Assembly: GCF_030053115.1 (NCBI RefSeq)
Contig: NZ_CP125619.1
Span: forward strand, 5,727,001-5,791,000
Length of the DNA stretch: 64,000 nucleotides
Reading direction: 5' to 3'
DNA from: Pseudomonas svalbardensis
Lineage (GTDB): Bacteria > Pseudomonadota > Gammaproteobacteria > Pseudomonadales > Pseudomonadaceae
A model generated the notes under the pieces. The model had not been told where the DNA came from, searched no databases, and worked only from the letters and a program-made list of their open reading frames with translations. Both the position numbers and the translations under genes were made by a program. This document shows positions 36,626 through 46,669 of this stretch, one piece after another; position 1 is the stretch's first letter, and each line of letters begins with the position of its first letter.

Positions 36626-38803
36626 ATGACTGAACACGTTCAAGTCGGGGGCCTGCAGGTCGCCAAAGTCCTGTTCGACTTCGTGAACAACGAAGCCATT
36701 CCCGGTACCGGCCTCACCGCCGATAAGTTCTGGGCCGGTGCCGACAAGGTCATTCATGACCTGGCGCCGAAGAACAAAGCCCTACTCGCCAAACGCGATG
36801 ATATCCAGGCTCGTATTGATTCCTGGCACCAGGAACGCGCCGGTCAGGCGCACGACGCCGTGGCTTATAAAGCCTTCCTGCAAGACATCGGTTATCTGCT
36901 GCCAGAAGCGGCCGATTTCCAGGCAACGACGCAAAACGTCGATGACGAAATCGCCCGCATGGCCGGCCCACAGCTTGTGGTTCCGGTGATGAACGCCCGC
37001 TTCGCGCTCAATGCCTCGAACGCCCGCTGGGGTTCGCTGTATGACGCGCTCTACGGCACCGATGCCATCAGCGAGGCTGACGGCGCGGAAAAAGGCAAAG
37101 GCTACAACAAGGTTCGCGGCGACAAGGTCATCGCCTTCGCCCGCGCCTTCCTCGACGAAGCGGCGCCATTGGCTGCCGGCACTCACGTCGATTCCACCGG
37201 CTACAAGATCGTTGACGGCAAACTGGTGGTCGCCCTTAAAGGCGGCAGCAATACCGGCCTGTGCAACGATGCACAGCTGATCGGTTTCCACGGCAATGCC
37301 GCCGCACCGACCGCGATCCTGCTGAAAAACAACGGCCTGCACTTCGAAATCCAGGTCGATGCCAGCACCCCGGTCGGCCAGACCGACGCTGCCGGCCTCA
37401 AAGACATCCTGATGGAAGCCGCGCTGACCACCATCATGGACTGCGAAGACTCGGTCGCCGCCGTCGATGCCGATGACAAAGTGGTGATCTACCGCAACTG
37501 GCTCGGCCTGATGAAGGGCAATCTGTCGGAAGAAGTCTCCAAGGGCGGTCAGACCTTTACCCGCACCATGAATGCCGACCGCACTTATACCGGTGTCGAT
37601 GGTAAAGAACTGAGCCTGCATGGTCGTTCGCTGCTGTTCGTGCGCAACGTTGGTCACCTGATGACCATCGACGCGATCCTCGACAAGGATGGCAACGAAG
37701 TGCCGGAAGGCATCCTCGACGGTCTGGTCACCAGCCTCGCGGCAATCCACAGCCTCAACGGCAACAACTCGCGCAAGAACAGCCGTACCGGCTCGGTCTA
37801 CATCGTGAAGCCGAAGATGCACGGCCCGGAAGAAGCGGCGTTCACCAACGAGCTGTTCGGTCGCATCGAAGAAGTGCTCGGCTTGCCAAGCAACACGCTG
37901 AAAGTCGGGATCATGGACGAGGAACGCCGTACCACGGTCAACCTCAAGGCCTGCATCAAGGCTGCCAGCGAGCGTGTAGTGTTCATCAACACCGGTTTCC
38001 TCGACCGTACCGGCGATGAAATCCACACTTCCATGGAAGCCGGCCCGATGGTGCGCAAGGCGGACATGAAGGCTGAGAAGTGGATCGGCGCCTATGAGAA
38101 CTGGAACGTCGATATCGGTTTGAGCACCGGCCTGCAAGGTCGCGCCCAGATCGGTAAAGGCATGTGGGCCATGCCGGACCTGATGGCAGCGATGCTCGAA
38201 CAGAAAATCGCTCACCCGATGGCCGGTGCCAACACCGCCTGGGTTCCATCGCCGACCGCCGCTGCGCTGCATGCGCTGCACTATCACAAGGTCGATGTGT
38301 TCGCCCGTCAGGCCGAACTGGCCAAACGTGCACGCGCTTCGGTGGATGACATCCTGACCATCCCGTTGGCCGTCAATCCAGACTGGACCGCGGAACAGAT
38401 CAAGAACGAACTGGACAACAACGCCCAGGGCATTCTCGGTTATGTGGTGCGCTGGATCGACCAAGGCGTCGGTTGCTCGAAAGTGCCGGACATCAACGAC
38501 GTCGGCCTGATGGAAGACCGTGCGACGCTGCGTATTTCCAGCCAGCACATCGCCAACTGGCTGCGTCACGGCATCGTCACCGAAGATCAGGTCATCGAAA
38601 GCCTCAAGCGCATGGCGCCAGTGGTTGACCGTCAAAACGCCAATGACCCGCTGTACCGTCCATTGGCGCCGAACTTCGACAGCAACATCGCCTTCCAGGC
38701 GGCGGTCGAACTGGTGGTCGAAGGCACGAAGCAGCCGAACGGCTACACCGAGCCGGTCCTGCACCGTCGTCGCCGCGAGTTCAAGGCTGCCAATGGCCTG
38801 TAA
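36626..38803 (+). CDS. glcB: malate synthase G
   Basis: 725 residues, the long G isoform (the A form is about 540). It condenses glyoxylate with acetyl-CoA to malate. [15 protein letters not shown] carries metal ligands, [15 protein letters not shown] and the HGPEEAAF and [13 protein letters not shown] segments form the active site, and the C-terminal domain contains the catalytic aspartate region [22 protein letters not shown] precedes ATG 36626 by six bases. The glyoxylate shunt partner aceA is not in the window. A 479-bp upstream region with two inverted repeats suggests real regulation. Confidence 0.97.
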   Translation: MTEHVQVGGLQVAKVLFDFVNNEAIPGTGLTADKFWAGADKVIHDLAPKNKALLAKRDDIQARIDSWHQERAGQAHDAVAYKAFLQDIGYLLPEAADFQATTQNVDDEIARMAGPQLVVPVMNARFALNASNARWGSLYDALYGTDAISEADGAEKGKGYNKVRGDKVIAFARAFLDEAAPLAAGTHVDSTGYKIVDGKLVVALKGGSNTGLCNDAQLIGFHGNAAAPTAILLKNNGLHFEIQVDASTPVGQTDAAGLKDILMEAALTTIMDCEDSVAAVDADDKVVIYRNWLGLMKGNLSEEVSKGGQTFTRTMNADRTYTGVDGKELSLHGRSLLFVRNVGHLMTIDAILDKDGNEVPEGILDGLVTSLAAIHSLNGNNSRKNSRTGSVYIVKPKMHGPEEAAFTNELFGRIEEVLGLPSNTLKVGIMDEERRTTVNLKACIKAASERVVFINTGFLDRTGDEIHTSMEAGPMVRKADMKAEKWIGAYENWNVDIGLSTGLQGRAQIGKGMWAMPDLMAAMLEQKIAHPMAGANTAWVPSPTAAALHALHYHKVDVFARQAELAKRARASVDDILTIPLAVNPDWTAEQIKNELDNNAQGILGYVVRWIDQGVGCSKVPDINDVGLMEDRATLRISSQHIANWLRHGIVTEDQVIESLKRMAPVVDRQNANDPLYRPLAPNFDSNIAFQAAVELVVEGTKQPNGYTEPVLHRRRREFKAANGL

Positions 38804-38822
38804 CTAAGCGCTGACGCCGGAC

Positions 38823-38858
38823 AAAAAAAAGCCCTGATCGAAAGATCAGGGCTTTTTT
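38823..38858. terminator. bidirectional terminator between glcB and the receiver gene
   Basis: Stem AAAAGCCCTGATC/GATCAGGGCTTTT with a GAAA tetraloop and T runs on both strands, between convergent stops. Confidence 0.95.
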
Positions 38859-38873
38859 GCTTCAAATCGGTTC

Positions 38874-39320
38874 CTACACATCCATTCCCAGCTCATGCTT
38901 GACCAGCGCCAACAGCTTGCCGGTATCGACAGGCTTGAGGAGGAAGTCGACCACACTCAAGTGCATCGCAGCGATCGCATCTTTCACGTCGGCGTCACCG
39001 GAAACGATGATGATCGGCATTGCCGCCCGAACCGATTCACGGACCTGACGGATCAGGTCCAGACCATCGACATTTCCCATCCGCAGATCGGTAATCACCA
39101 GGCCAATCGATGGCATCGTCTCCAACATCTTGAGTGCAGTTTCGCCACTGGCGGCAGTCATGCAGCGCACCCCGTCCAGCGCCAGAATCTCCGACAGCAA
39201 CTCACGCGCGTCTTTATCGTCGTCGACGATCAGCACCCGCTGCGGCGGCAGGTCAGGTTCCTGCATGACGGCACTCAGCGCCTCGCGCTCGGCGTCGCTC
39301 AAAATATCGTGGTCGGACAT
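38874..39320 (-). CDS. single-domain response regulator (CheY-like)
   Basis: 148 residues. After a 25-residue N-terminal leader comes one receiver domain: acidic D33-D35, phospho-acceptor D78 in LVITDLRMG, the S/T position in IIIVSGDA, and K129 in FLLKPVD. There is no output domain, so it acts by protein contact or in a phosphorelay. Its partner kinase is not in the window. The divergent neighbour is the cNMP/CBS protein. Confidence 0.9.
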   Translation of the reverse strand: MSDHDILSDAEREALSAVMQEPDLPPQRVLIVDDDKDARELLSEILALDGVRCMTAASGETALKMLETMPSIGLVITDLRMGNVDGLDLIRQVRESVRAAMPIIIVSGDADVKDAIAAMHLSVVDFLLKPVDTGKLLALVKHELGMDV

Positions 39321-39528
39321 GGCTTACTCTACGTTTTCATTTCTATTCCCTAGCTCATCCGTCAGACATCGCTAAGCAGACCTTCAATGTGCACTTCGTC
39401 GGAAAGTTTTCCTATAGCCAATGCAGGAGGTTTTTCCCACAGTTGCGTCAGACATTTCCCAAATACCGACAGGTTCACTGCCTACCTAGACTTACGTCCA
39501 ATGGGCACCCTGCGCGCAGGGGCCGACC

Positions 39529-41514
39529 ATGGCTAAGTCATCCGACAACAACAATTCAAAAAAGACTGCGGTAATGGTTATGAGTAAAGCGGACGCCTTC
39601 ACACAGGCAGGGAAAACCGCGGTGTTGCAGAATATCCAGGGCACTTTGCAATTCCTTCAGCGCTTCCCGCCCTTCAATCAAATGGAACACGCCCACCTGG
39701 CGTACCTGGTCGAGCAGTGTCAACTGCGTTTTTATGCGCCCGGCGAGAGCATCCTCAAGCCCGCCGACGGTCCGGTTGAACATTTCTACATCGTCAAACA
39801 AGGCCGGGTCGTGGGTGAACGGCCCCACACGGCCAAGGGCGGCACCGAAACCACTTTCGAAATCACCACCGGCGAGTGTTTTCCCCTCGCCGCGCTGCTG
39901 GGTGAGCGCGCGACTCGTACCGAACATCTGGCCTCCGAAGACACCTTTTGCCTACAGCTGAACAAGCAGGCGTTCATCAAACTGTTCGCGCTTTCCAACG
40001 CGTTTCGCGACTTTTCCCTACGCGGCGTGAGCAGCCTGCTGGATCAGGTCAACCAGCAAGTCCAGCAAAAAGCCGTGGAAACCCTCGGCACCCAATACTC
40101 GCTCAATACCCGCCTGGGCGAATTGGCCATGCGCCATCCGGTGACGTGCAGCCCGACCACGCCACTGCGTGAAGCCGTGACCTTGATGCATGAGCAGCAG
40201 GTCGGCAGCATTGTGGTGGTCGACGAACACAAAGCGCCGCTGGGGATTTTCACCCTGCGCGACCTGCGCCATGTGGTCGCCGACGGCACTAACGACTTCA
40301 ACGAAGCCATCGAGCGCCACATGACCCAGGCGCCGTTTTACCTGTCGCCGGACCACAGCGCCTTCGATGCGGCAATTGCCATGACCGAGCGGCACATCGC
40401 CCACGTCTGTCTGGTCAAGGACCATCGCCTGTGCGGCGTGGTCTCGGAACGTGACTTATTTTCCCTGCAACGGGTCGATCTGGTGCATCTGGCGCGGACT
40501 ATCCGCAGCGCCCAGAAGGTGGAAAATCTGGTCGCGATGCGCGGCGAGATCGGCCAACTGGTGGAGCGCATGCTGGCCCACGGCGCCTCTTCAACCCAGA
40601 TCACGCACATCATCACCCTGCTCAACGACCACACCGTGTGCCGGGTGATCGAACTGACCCTCGCCGAGAAAGGTGACCCCGGCATTCCGTTCAGCTGGCT
40701 GTGCTTCGGTAGCGAAGGCCGACGCGAGCAGACGCTGCACACCGATCAGGACAACGGCATTCTGTTCGAAGCCCGGGACGCGGCCCACGCCGCCGAGATT
40801 CGCGGCAAGTTGCTGCCCATTGCCCAGCAGATCAACCAGAGCCTGGCGCTCTGCGGTTTCACCCTGTGCAAGGGCAACATCATGGCCGGCAACCCTGAGC
40901 TGTGTCTGTCCCGGGCCGAATGGTCGCGACGTTTTGCGGCGTTTATCCGCGAGGCAACGCCGGAGAACCTGTTGGGTTCGAGCATCTATTTCGACTTGCG
41001 CGTGGTCTGGGGCGACGAGCAAGGCTGCGAGCAGCTGCGCCAGGGCATTCTCGATCAGGTGAATGACAACCGACTGTTCCAACGGATGATGGCCGAGAAC
41101 GCCCTGCGCAACCGTCCGCCCGTAGGACGTTTCCGTGAGTTCGTACTGGCTCGCAAGAATGGCGAGAAAGCCACTCTGGATTTGAAAATCCAGGGGCTGA
41201 CGCCGTTTGTCGACGGTGCCCGACTGCTCGCGTTGGCCCATGGGATCGAGGCGAACAACACGCTGGAGCGCTTCCGCCAACTGGTGGACAAAGAAGTCAT
41301 CGAACGGCTGGACGGTGCGGCGTACGAAGAGGCCTATCACTTCATCCAGCAAGCCCGCATGCAGCAACATCAGCTACAGACCCGGGAGAACTTGCCCTAC
41401 TCCAACCGGGTCGATCCAGACAGCCTCAATCATCTGGATCGACGGATCCTGCGTGAATCCCTGCGCCAGGCACAACGCCTGCAAAGCAGCCTGGCCCTGC
41501 GGTATCAGCTATGA
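39529..41514 (+). CDS. cNMP-binding/CBS/DUF294 nucleotidyltransferase-like protein
   Basis: 661 residues in four parts: a cyclic-nucleotide-binding-like domain (about 40-160, HFYIVKQGRVVGERP), two CBS domains (about 205-325), a DUF294 GlnD-like nucleotidyltransferase with FGSEGRREQTLHTDQDNGI (about 395-415), and a DUF294 C-terminal domain. The GSxGRxE-DxD pattern is intact, so nucleotidyl transfer to a protein is possible. ATG 39529 has AGGGG six bases upstream; in-frame ATGs at 39574 and 39580 are alternatives. It overlaps the exonuclease gene by four bases. Such pairs recur in Pseudomonas and related bacteria, often linked to acetate metabolism by location, but no function is settled. Confidence 0.88.
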   Translation: MAKSSDNNNSKKTAVMVMSKADAFTQAGKTAVLQNIQGTLQFLQRFPPFNQMEHAHLAYLVEQCQLRFYAPGESILKPADGPVEHFYIVKQGRVVGERPHTAKGGTETTFEITTGECFPLAALLGERATRTEHLASEDTFCLQLNKQAFIKLFALSNAFRDFSLRGVSSLLDQVNQQVQQKAVETLGTQYSLNTRLGELAMRHPVTCSPTTPLREAVTLMHEQQVGSIVVVDEHKAPLGIFTLRDLRHVVADGTNDFNEAIERHMTQAPFYLSPDHSAFDAAIAMTERHIAHVCLVKDHRLCGVVSERDLFSLQRVDLVHLARTIRSAQKVENLVAMRGEIGQLVERMLAHGASSTQITHIITLLNDHTVCRVIELTLAEKGDPGIPFSWLCFGSEGRREQTLHTDQDNGILFEARDAAHAAEIRGKLLPIAQQINQSLALCGFTLCKGNIMAGNPELCLSRAEWSRRFAAFIREATPENLLGSSIYFDLRVVWGDEQGCEQLRQGILDQVNDNRLFQRMMAENALRNRPPVGRFREFVLARKNGEKATLDLKIQGLTPFVDGARLLALAHGIEANNTLERFRQLVDKEVIERLDGAAYEEAYHFIQQARMQQHQLQTRENLPYSNRVDPDSLNHLDRRILRESLRQAQRLQSSLALRYQL

Positions 41515-42218
41515 GCCTGTTTTCATGGCTGCGCCCGGCAGGTCCGAGCCTTCCCGGCGAACTTCAACAACGTCTGCAACGCTTGCCTTCGGCGGCAGAG
41601 CTTGGCGAATGCAGCCTGCGCGAACAGCGCTGGGTGGTGCTAGACCTGGAAACCACCGGGCTGAACCTGAACAAAGACCGGGTGTTGTCCATCGGCGCGG
41701 TGGTGATCGAGGACGGGGCGATCGATTTCAGCCAGCAGTTCGAACGCACGTTGCAATGTGCCGACATGAAGTTGGCTCCCAGCGTGCTGATCCATGGCCT
41801 GGGGCCGAGTGCGATTGCCGCTGGCAGCGACCCTGCTCAGGCCCTGGTCGAATTCATGGAGTTTGTTGGCGACAGTCCGGTGCTGGCGTTTCATGCGCCA
41901 TTCGATCAGCACATGCTCGGGCGCGCCTTGAAAGATCATCTGGGCTACAAGTTGCAGCATCCATTTCTGGATGTAGCTGATATCGCGCCGCTGCTTTGCC
42001 CTCAGGCGCACATTCGCGATGCCGGGCTGGATGAGTGGATCGACTGGTTCAAACTGGAAGTGTTCGAGCGCCACAATGCCAGTGCCGATGCGTTGGCCAC
42101 CGCTGAACTGGCGTTGATTTTGTTCAGCCGGGCGCGGCAGATGCAGATTCATAGCCCATTGAATTTGCAGCAGCGGATGAATCAGTGGAAGCGACGGCAG
42201 CGAGCGCCCTCTTTCTAA
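41511..42218 (+). CDS. DEDDh-type 3'-5' exonuclease (DnaQ-like)
   Basis: 235 residues. Exo I is VVLDLETTGL (D45, E47), Exo II is AFHAPFDQHML, and Exo III is HNASADALATAELALIL with the histidine, so the proofreading-type active site is complete. It starts inside the end of the DUF294 gene (ATGA), so production is coupled. This is a stand-alone exonuclease, not the polymerase III epsilon subunit, which lacks this N-terminal leader. Confidence 0.9.
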   Translation: MSLFSWLRPAGPSLPGELQQRLQRLPSAAELGECSLREQRWVVLDLETTGLNLNKDRVLSIGAVVIEDGAIDFSQQFERTLQCADMKLAPSVLIHGLGPSAIAAGSDPAQALVEFMEFVGDSPVLAFHAPFDQHMLGRALKDHLGYKLQHPFLDVADIAPLLCPQAHIRDAGLDEWIDWFKLEVFERHNASADALATAELALILFSRARQMQIHSPLNLQQRMNQWKRRQRAPSF

Positions 42219-42235
42219 CAGCCACCGCAATCCTT

Positions 42236-42368
42236 TGTAGCCGCTACCGAAGGCTGCGTTCGGCTGCTCAGCAGTCGTCAACTCTGCCCGCGAGATTCAC
42301 CTGACGCACCGCGGTGACTGATATTACGACTGCTGCGCAGCCGAACGCAGCCTTCGGCAGCTGCTACA
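42236..42368. repeat. second-family inverted repeat after the exonuclease gene
   Basis: Imperfect 43-bp inverted arms (42236-42278, 42326-42368) with core ccgaaggctgcgttcggctg. A related element is at 47999-48160. The sequence is not the main REP type. Confidence 0.85.
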
Positions 42369-42450
42369 AGATCCGTGCGGGTCAAAAAAACTGGTTATTC
42401 CAACCCGACCAGCGCCAATTGCTTACCTCCCCCGCCTCTGCCGCAATCGC

Positions 42451-42470
42451 GAACAATTCTCGTTAGTTAA
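42451..42470. promoter_or_regulatory. weak Fur-box-like sequence upstream of the sigma factor gene
   Basis: AT-rich GAACAATTCTCGTTAGTTAA shares AATTCTC-TT with Fur boxes. Position and the iron genes downstream support it; the match itself is poor. Confidence 0.35.
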
Positions 42471-42493
42471 CACTTCCCAATCGGTGATGCTGC

Positions 42494-43012
42494 GTGTCGT
42501 CAGTCCAAAGCCCTCAAAGTGAGCTCGTTGGTGCGTTGTATCGCGACCATCGCGGTTGGCTATTGGCCTGGCTGCGACGCAATGTAGCCTGTCCGCAACG
42601 AGCCGAAGACCTGAGCCAGGACACTTTCGTGCGTTTGCTGGGTCGTGAAGAACTGAAGGAGCCGCGCGAGCCGCGCGCATTTCTGGTGGCGATTGCCAAG
42701 GGCCTGCTGTTCGACTATTTCCGCCGCGCCGCGCTGGAACAGGCCTACCTCACTGAACTGATGCTGATCCCCGCAGGTGAACAACCGTCGGTGGAAGAAC
42801 AGCAACTGATCCTCGAAGACCTCAAAGCCATCGACCGCCTGCTCGGCAAGCTCTCTAGCAAAGCCCGGGCGGCGTTTCTCTATAACCGTCTCGACGGCCT
42901 CGGCCACACCGAAATCGCCGAGCGCCTGGGCGTGTCAGTGCCGCGGGTGCGTCAATACCTGACCCAGGGCATTCGTCAGTGCTACATCGCGCTGTACGGT
43001 GAGCCGGTATGA
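42494..43012 (+). CDS. FecI-type ECF sigma factor
   Basis: 172 residues. Region 2 (LYRDHRGWLLAWLRRNVACPQRAEDLSQDTFVRLL) and region 4 (LGHTEIAERLGVSVPRVRQYLTQGIRQC) match FecI-family iron-starvation sigma factors. No ATG fits; GTG 42494 is the start used. It overlaps the FecR gene by four bases. Expected to direct transcription of the TonB-dependent receptor when its substrate is bound outside. Confidence 0.9.
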   Translation: MSSVQSPQSELVGALYRDHRGWLLAWLRRNVACPQRAEDLSQDTFVRLLGREELKEPREPRAFLVAIAKGLLFDYFRRAALEQAYLTELMLIPAGEQPSVEEQQLILEDLKAIDRLLGKLSSKARAAFLYNRLDGLGHTEIAERLGVSVPRVRQYLTQGIRQCYIALYGEPV

Positions 43013-43977
43013 GTCCGATCAGCTCCAAACCCGTCTCGGCGCAGGTGCTGGATGCCGCGATTGCCTGGCAGTTGTCCCTGGACGCCGGCAACCCGGTGGA
43101 ACGCGAAGAGTTCGCCAAATGGCACGCCGCCCACGAAGAGCATGCGCGGGCCTGGCGCCAACTGGGCATGCTCGACCAGCGCTTCAGCGTTGCCAGCGGC
43201 CCGGCACGCACCGCGTTGCTGCAATCGCGCGAAAGCATTCGCCGGCGCGTGCGCAAACTCGGCAGCGGCATGGCTAGTATCGTCGCGGTGATCGGGTTGG
43301 CGTTGTTCGCCGGTGATCGTTATCTGCCGATCGACTATTGGCTGGCCGACCAGCGCACCGCCACCGGTGAGCAACGCACCCTGCGCCTGACCGACGGCAC
43401 GCTGATCAACCTCAACACCCACAGTGCCGTGGATGTGCGTTTCGATGAAAAACAACGGCTGATCATCCTCCAGGAAGGGGAAATCCTCGTCGAAACCGGC
43501 CATGGAGACGCTCGGCCATTTATCGTCGAAACCCGCGAAGGCAGCATGCGCGCGTTAGGGACAAGGTTCCTGATCAAGCGCGAAGAAGAAGGCACGCGCC
43601 TGAGCGTGCTGAAATCGGCGGTGGCGGCCCACCCCGAGTCGAGCCCTGAAGAGCAGATTCTGCGTGAAGGCCAGCAAGTCCTGATGCGCAGCAATGGCCT
43701 CGGGCCGATCGTCGCGCTCAACCTCGGCGCCGATGCCTGGACCCGCGGCATGCTGGTGGTGGACAACACGCGGCTGGAGGACCTGGTTCATGAACTCGGT
43801 CGTTATCGACGCGGGCATTTGGGTGTTGCACCTGAAATCGCCGACCTGCGCATCACCGGCAGCTTCCCGCTGCATGACACCGATCTGGCCCTGAGCGCCC
43901 TGCTGCCGACCCTGCCGGTGCAGATCGAACAGCACACGCCGTGGTGGGTAACGGTGACGAAGGCTGAAGCCAAGTGA
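43009..43977 (+). CDS. FecR-type transmembrane sigma regulator
   Basis: 322 residues: a cytoplasmic N-terminal anti-sigma region with the AWQLSLDAG and WRQLGMLDQRF segments, one membrane helix (about 90-105), a FecR periplasmic domain (LRLTDGTLINLNTHSAVDV) and a C-terminal STN-like segment. It relays the receptor signal to the sigma factor. It starts inside the sigma gene stop. Confidence 0.92.
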   Translation: MSPISSKPVSAQVLDAAIAWQLSLDAGNPVEREEFAKWHAAHEEHARAWRQLGMLDQRFSVASGPARTALLQSRESIRRRVRKLGSGMASIVAVIGLALFAGDRYLPIDYWLADQRTATGEQRTLRLTDGTLINLNTHSAVDVRFDEKQRLIILQEGEILVETGHGDARPFIVETREGSMRALGTRFLIKREEEGTRLSVLKSAVAAHPESSPEEQILREGQQVLMRSNGLGPIVALNLGADAWTRGMLVVDNTRLEDLVHELGRYRRGHLGVAPEIADLRITGSFPLHDTDLALSALLPTLPVQIEQHTPWWVTVTKAEAK

Positions 43978-44161
43978 TGTTGAGCCAGGTAAGACGCCTG
44001 CTCGCGAAGGGGTCATCGGCTTCACCACAAACCTGATGACATCTGACAATCCATAACCACTTGTTTACTGAATCGAAATTATTTTCAATCAGCCCTATCA
44101 CTTTTGAATTCTCGTTCGGCACCTAGGCAATTGAGAAATATTTCCATTCAGGAGCCGCTGT

Positions 44162-46597
44162 ATGTCCCGTTCTCTAGACACCTTGTTGCGCCCCAGTTTG
44201 CTGGCGATTGCCATTGCCCTTTGTGCCCCTCTGGCCAGCAATCAGCTGATCGCCGCTGAACAGGCGTCCAGCGTTCGCGCCTACAACCTGCCGGCCGCGC
44301 CATTGGCCAGCACCCTGAACCAGATCGCCAGCCAGGCCGGCCTGGCGCTGTCGTTGAATCCTTCACTGGCGGCGGGCAAAACCTCGGCGCCGGTCAAAGG
44401 CCAATTCGACGCAGCCGGCGCCCTGCGCGAAGCCTTGCGCGGCAGCGGTCTGCAACTGGAACAAAGCAGCGCTGGCACTTATAGCCTGGTGGCCGTGCCC
44501 GAAGGCGTAATGGCCCTGCCGGAAACCGCCGTCATTGGCGTGGAAAACACCGAAAGTGCCTGGGGACCGGTGGAAGGTTACCTCGCCAAACGTACGGCAG
44601 CCGGGACTAAAACCGATACGGCACTGACGGAGGCACCGCGGTCAATTTCTGTTGCAACCCGTGAACAGATGCAAGACCGCGCCGTACAAAACCTGGATGA
44701 CGCAGTACGTTACATGCCCGGCGTCGTAGCCAGCAGCTACGGCAGCGATAGCCGCGCCGAGTGGTTGAAGGTTCGTGGATTTGAGCCCACCCAATACCTC
44801 GATGGACTGCCCCTACCCAAGGGCACCTATACCATGCCGAAGATGGAAACCTGGGATCTGGAACGTGTCGCCTTGCTGCGCGGCCCTGCGTCGTCGGTCT
44901 ATGGCCAGACGCCTCCTGGTGGTTTGATCGATATGGTCAGCCGCCGCCCTGAAGACATTGCCAGCAACGAAGTGCAATTGCAGATCGGCAGCTATCAGCG
45001 CAAGCAGATCAGCTTCGACAGCACCGGCCCCATCGATGATGAAGGGCGCTTTCTTTACCGTGTCAGCGGCGTGGTGCGGGACAGCAACACAGCCATCGAG
45101 CACAACGACGACAAGCGTTACAACATCGCCCCCAGCCTGACATGGAACATTGATCCCGACACCAAACTGACGCTCCTGAGTCAGTTCAACCGTGACGACA
45201 CAGGCATCACCAGCCAGTTCCTTCCTTTACAAGGCACCAAACTTTCAACGCCTGCAGGCGAAGTGAAGTACCACAAGAATCTCGGTGATCCGGAGTGGGA
45301 GTTCTACGACAAGACCTATTACGCGTTGGGATATGCCTTTGAGCACCGGATGAACGATGTCTGGCAGTTCCGTCAGAACCTGCGCTACACCAAGAGCGAC
45401 CTGTCCTTCCAAGGCATCACCGCAGGCGGCTTTTTCGGTTCGGTCAGTGACGACGGTACCCTGGCCCGAGGTGCCAACGTCGTCAACGAAGACATCAGTC
45501 AGTTCGCCGTCGATAACAATTTCCAGGCGGATTTCGACACGGGTTCGATCAAGCACACAGTGTTGCTGGGCCTGGACCACCAGCGCGTCAACACCAATTA
45601 CAAATGGCTGTTTGGCAGTGCGCCGACCAGCAATATCATCAACCCGATTTACGGCCAGGACTTTAGCAACGTCAGCTACACCGCGTTCAATGATTACAAC
45701 CAGAAGACCCATGACACCGGCCTGTACTTCCAGGACCAGATGGACCTGGATAATTGGCGCCTGACGTTGGGCGGCCGTCAGGACTGGCTGCACACCGACA
45801 CGACCTTCTACAACATGAACGATGCAAAGGACACTCGCGACGACACCGCCTTCACCGGCAACGCGGCGCTTAGTTACGTGTTCGACTCCGGCTTTACACC
45901 TTACATCTCCTACGCCGAATCCTTCCAGGCAGAAGCCGGTGGTGCCAATGGCGCGGCTTTCCGTCCAGGCACTGGCAAACAATATGAGGTCGGTATCAAG
46001 TACCAGCCTCCGGGCAGCGACATCCTGTTCACCGCAGCTGCCTATGACCTGACCCGCAAAGACATCGTACTCAGTGACACCCTCGGTGTATCTCGCCCAC
46101 TGGGTGAGGCCAATGTGCGCGGGTTCGAGTTGGAAGCTACCGGTAACGTCAACGAGAACTTGAAATTGACGGCCGCGTACACCTACGCCAACAGCAAGAT
46201 GACTAAAGTCACCGACCCTCTGGATAAAAACCGCCCACTACCACTGACCCCAGAAAACCAGGCTTCTGCATGGGCTGATTACACGTGGCATACAGGTATT
46301 CTGGATGGCTTTGGAATCGGCTCCGGCGTGCGCTATATCGGCGAAACCGACAATATCGCCATCGGCAGCATGGGCTTCGTACGCGATCCATCAGATGGCC
46401 ATAGCAGTTCCTACACCGTCTATGACGCGGCAGTCCATTACGACCTGGGCCGCCTGAACAATACGCTCAAGGGTGTGAGTCTCAGCGTCAATGCCAACAA
46501 CGTGTTCGATAAAGAATACATTTCGACCTGCGACGGTTTTTACTGCTATTACGGCGACCGTCGCAACGTAATGGCCAGCGTCGGCTACAAGTGGTAA
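44162..46597 (+). CDS. ferrichrome-type TonB-dependent receptor with STN signalling domain
   Basis: 811 residues. A signal peptide (about 1-32) is followed by an STN domain (SVRAYNLPAAPLASTLNQIA ... GSGLQLEQ), a plug domain (TEAPRSISVATREQMQDRAVQNLDDAVRYMPG) and a 22-strand barrel ending in VGYKW. The barrel sequence (CDGFYCYYGDRRNV near the end) resembles FhuA/FiuA ferrichrome receptors. With the FecI and FecR genes immediately upstream this is a cell-surface signalling receptor: substrate binding should induce its own synthesis. AGGAG is seven bases before ATG 44162. The exact siderophore is an inference. Confidence 0.9.
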   Translation: MSRSLDTLLRPSLLAIAIALCAPLASNQLIAAEQASSVRAYNLPAAPLASTLNQIASQAGLALSLNPSLAAGKTSAPVKGQFDAAGALREALRGSGLQLEQSSAGTYSLVAVPEGVMALPETAVIGVENTESAWGPVEGYLAKRTAAGTKTDTALTEAPRSISVATREQMQDRAVQNLDDAVRYMPGVVASSYGSDSRAEWLKVRGFEPTQYLDGLPLPKGTYTMPKMETWDLERVALLRGPASSVYGQTPPGGLIDMVSRRPEDIASNEVQLQIGSYQRKQISFDSTGPIDDEGRFLYRVSGVVRDSNTAIEHNDDKRYNIAPSLTWNIDPDTKLTLLSQFNRDDTGITSQFLPLQGTKLSTPAGEVKYHKNLGDPEWEFYDKTYYALGYAFEHRMNDVWQFRQNLRYTKSDLSFQGITAGGFFGSVSDDGTLARGANVVNEDISQFAVDNNFQADFDTGSIKHTVLLGLDHQRVNTNYKWLFGSAPTSNIINPIYGQDFSNVSYTAFNDYNQKTHDTGLYFQDQMDLDNWRLTLGGRQDWLHTDTTFYNMNDAKDTRDDTAFTGNAALSYVFDSGFTPYISYAESFQAEAGGANGAAFRPGTGKQYEVGIKYQPPGSDILFTAAAYDLTRKDIVLSDTLGVSRPLGEANVRGFELEATGNVNENLKLTAAYTYANSKMTKVTDPLDKNRPLPLTPENQASAWADYTWHTGILDGFGIGSGVRYIGETDNIAIGSMGFVRDPSDGHSSSYTVYDAAVHYDLGRLNNTLKGVSLSVNANNVFDKEYISTCDGFYCYYGDRRNVMASVGYKW

Positions 46598-46626
46598 CGG
46601 CTTGATCTGACACACCTGATATCCAG

Positions 46627-46648
46627 GCCGTCCTTCGAGGACGGCTTT
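46627..46648 (+). terminator. hairpin between the receptor and the PepSY gene
   Basis: Stem GCCGTCC/GGACGGC with a TTCGA loop and a TTT tail, 29 bases after the receptor stop. It could reduce read-through into the next gene. Confidence 0.6.
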
Positions 46649-46669
46649 GGTATTTCTGAAGGCTATGAA

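Noticed and set aside
43995..44012. REP element before the TonB receptor
   Set aside because: Only about 13 bases of one REP arm (cctgctcgcgaag) remain with no partner, so it is at most a decayed fragment.
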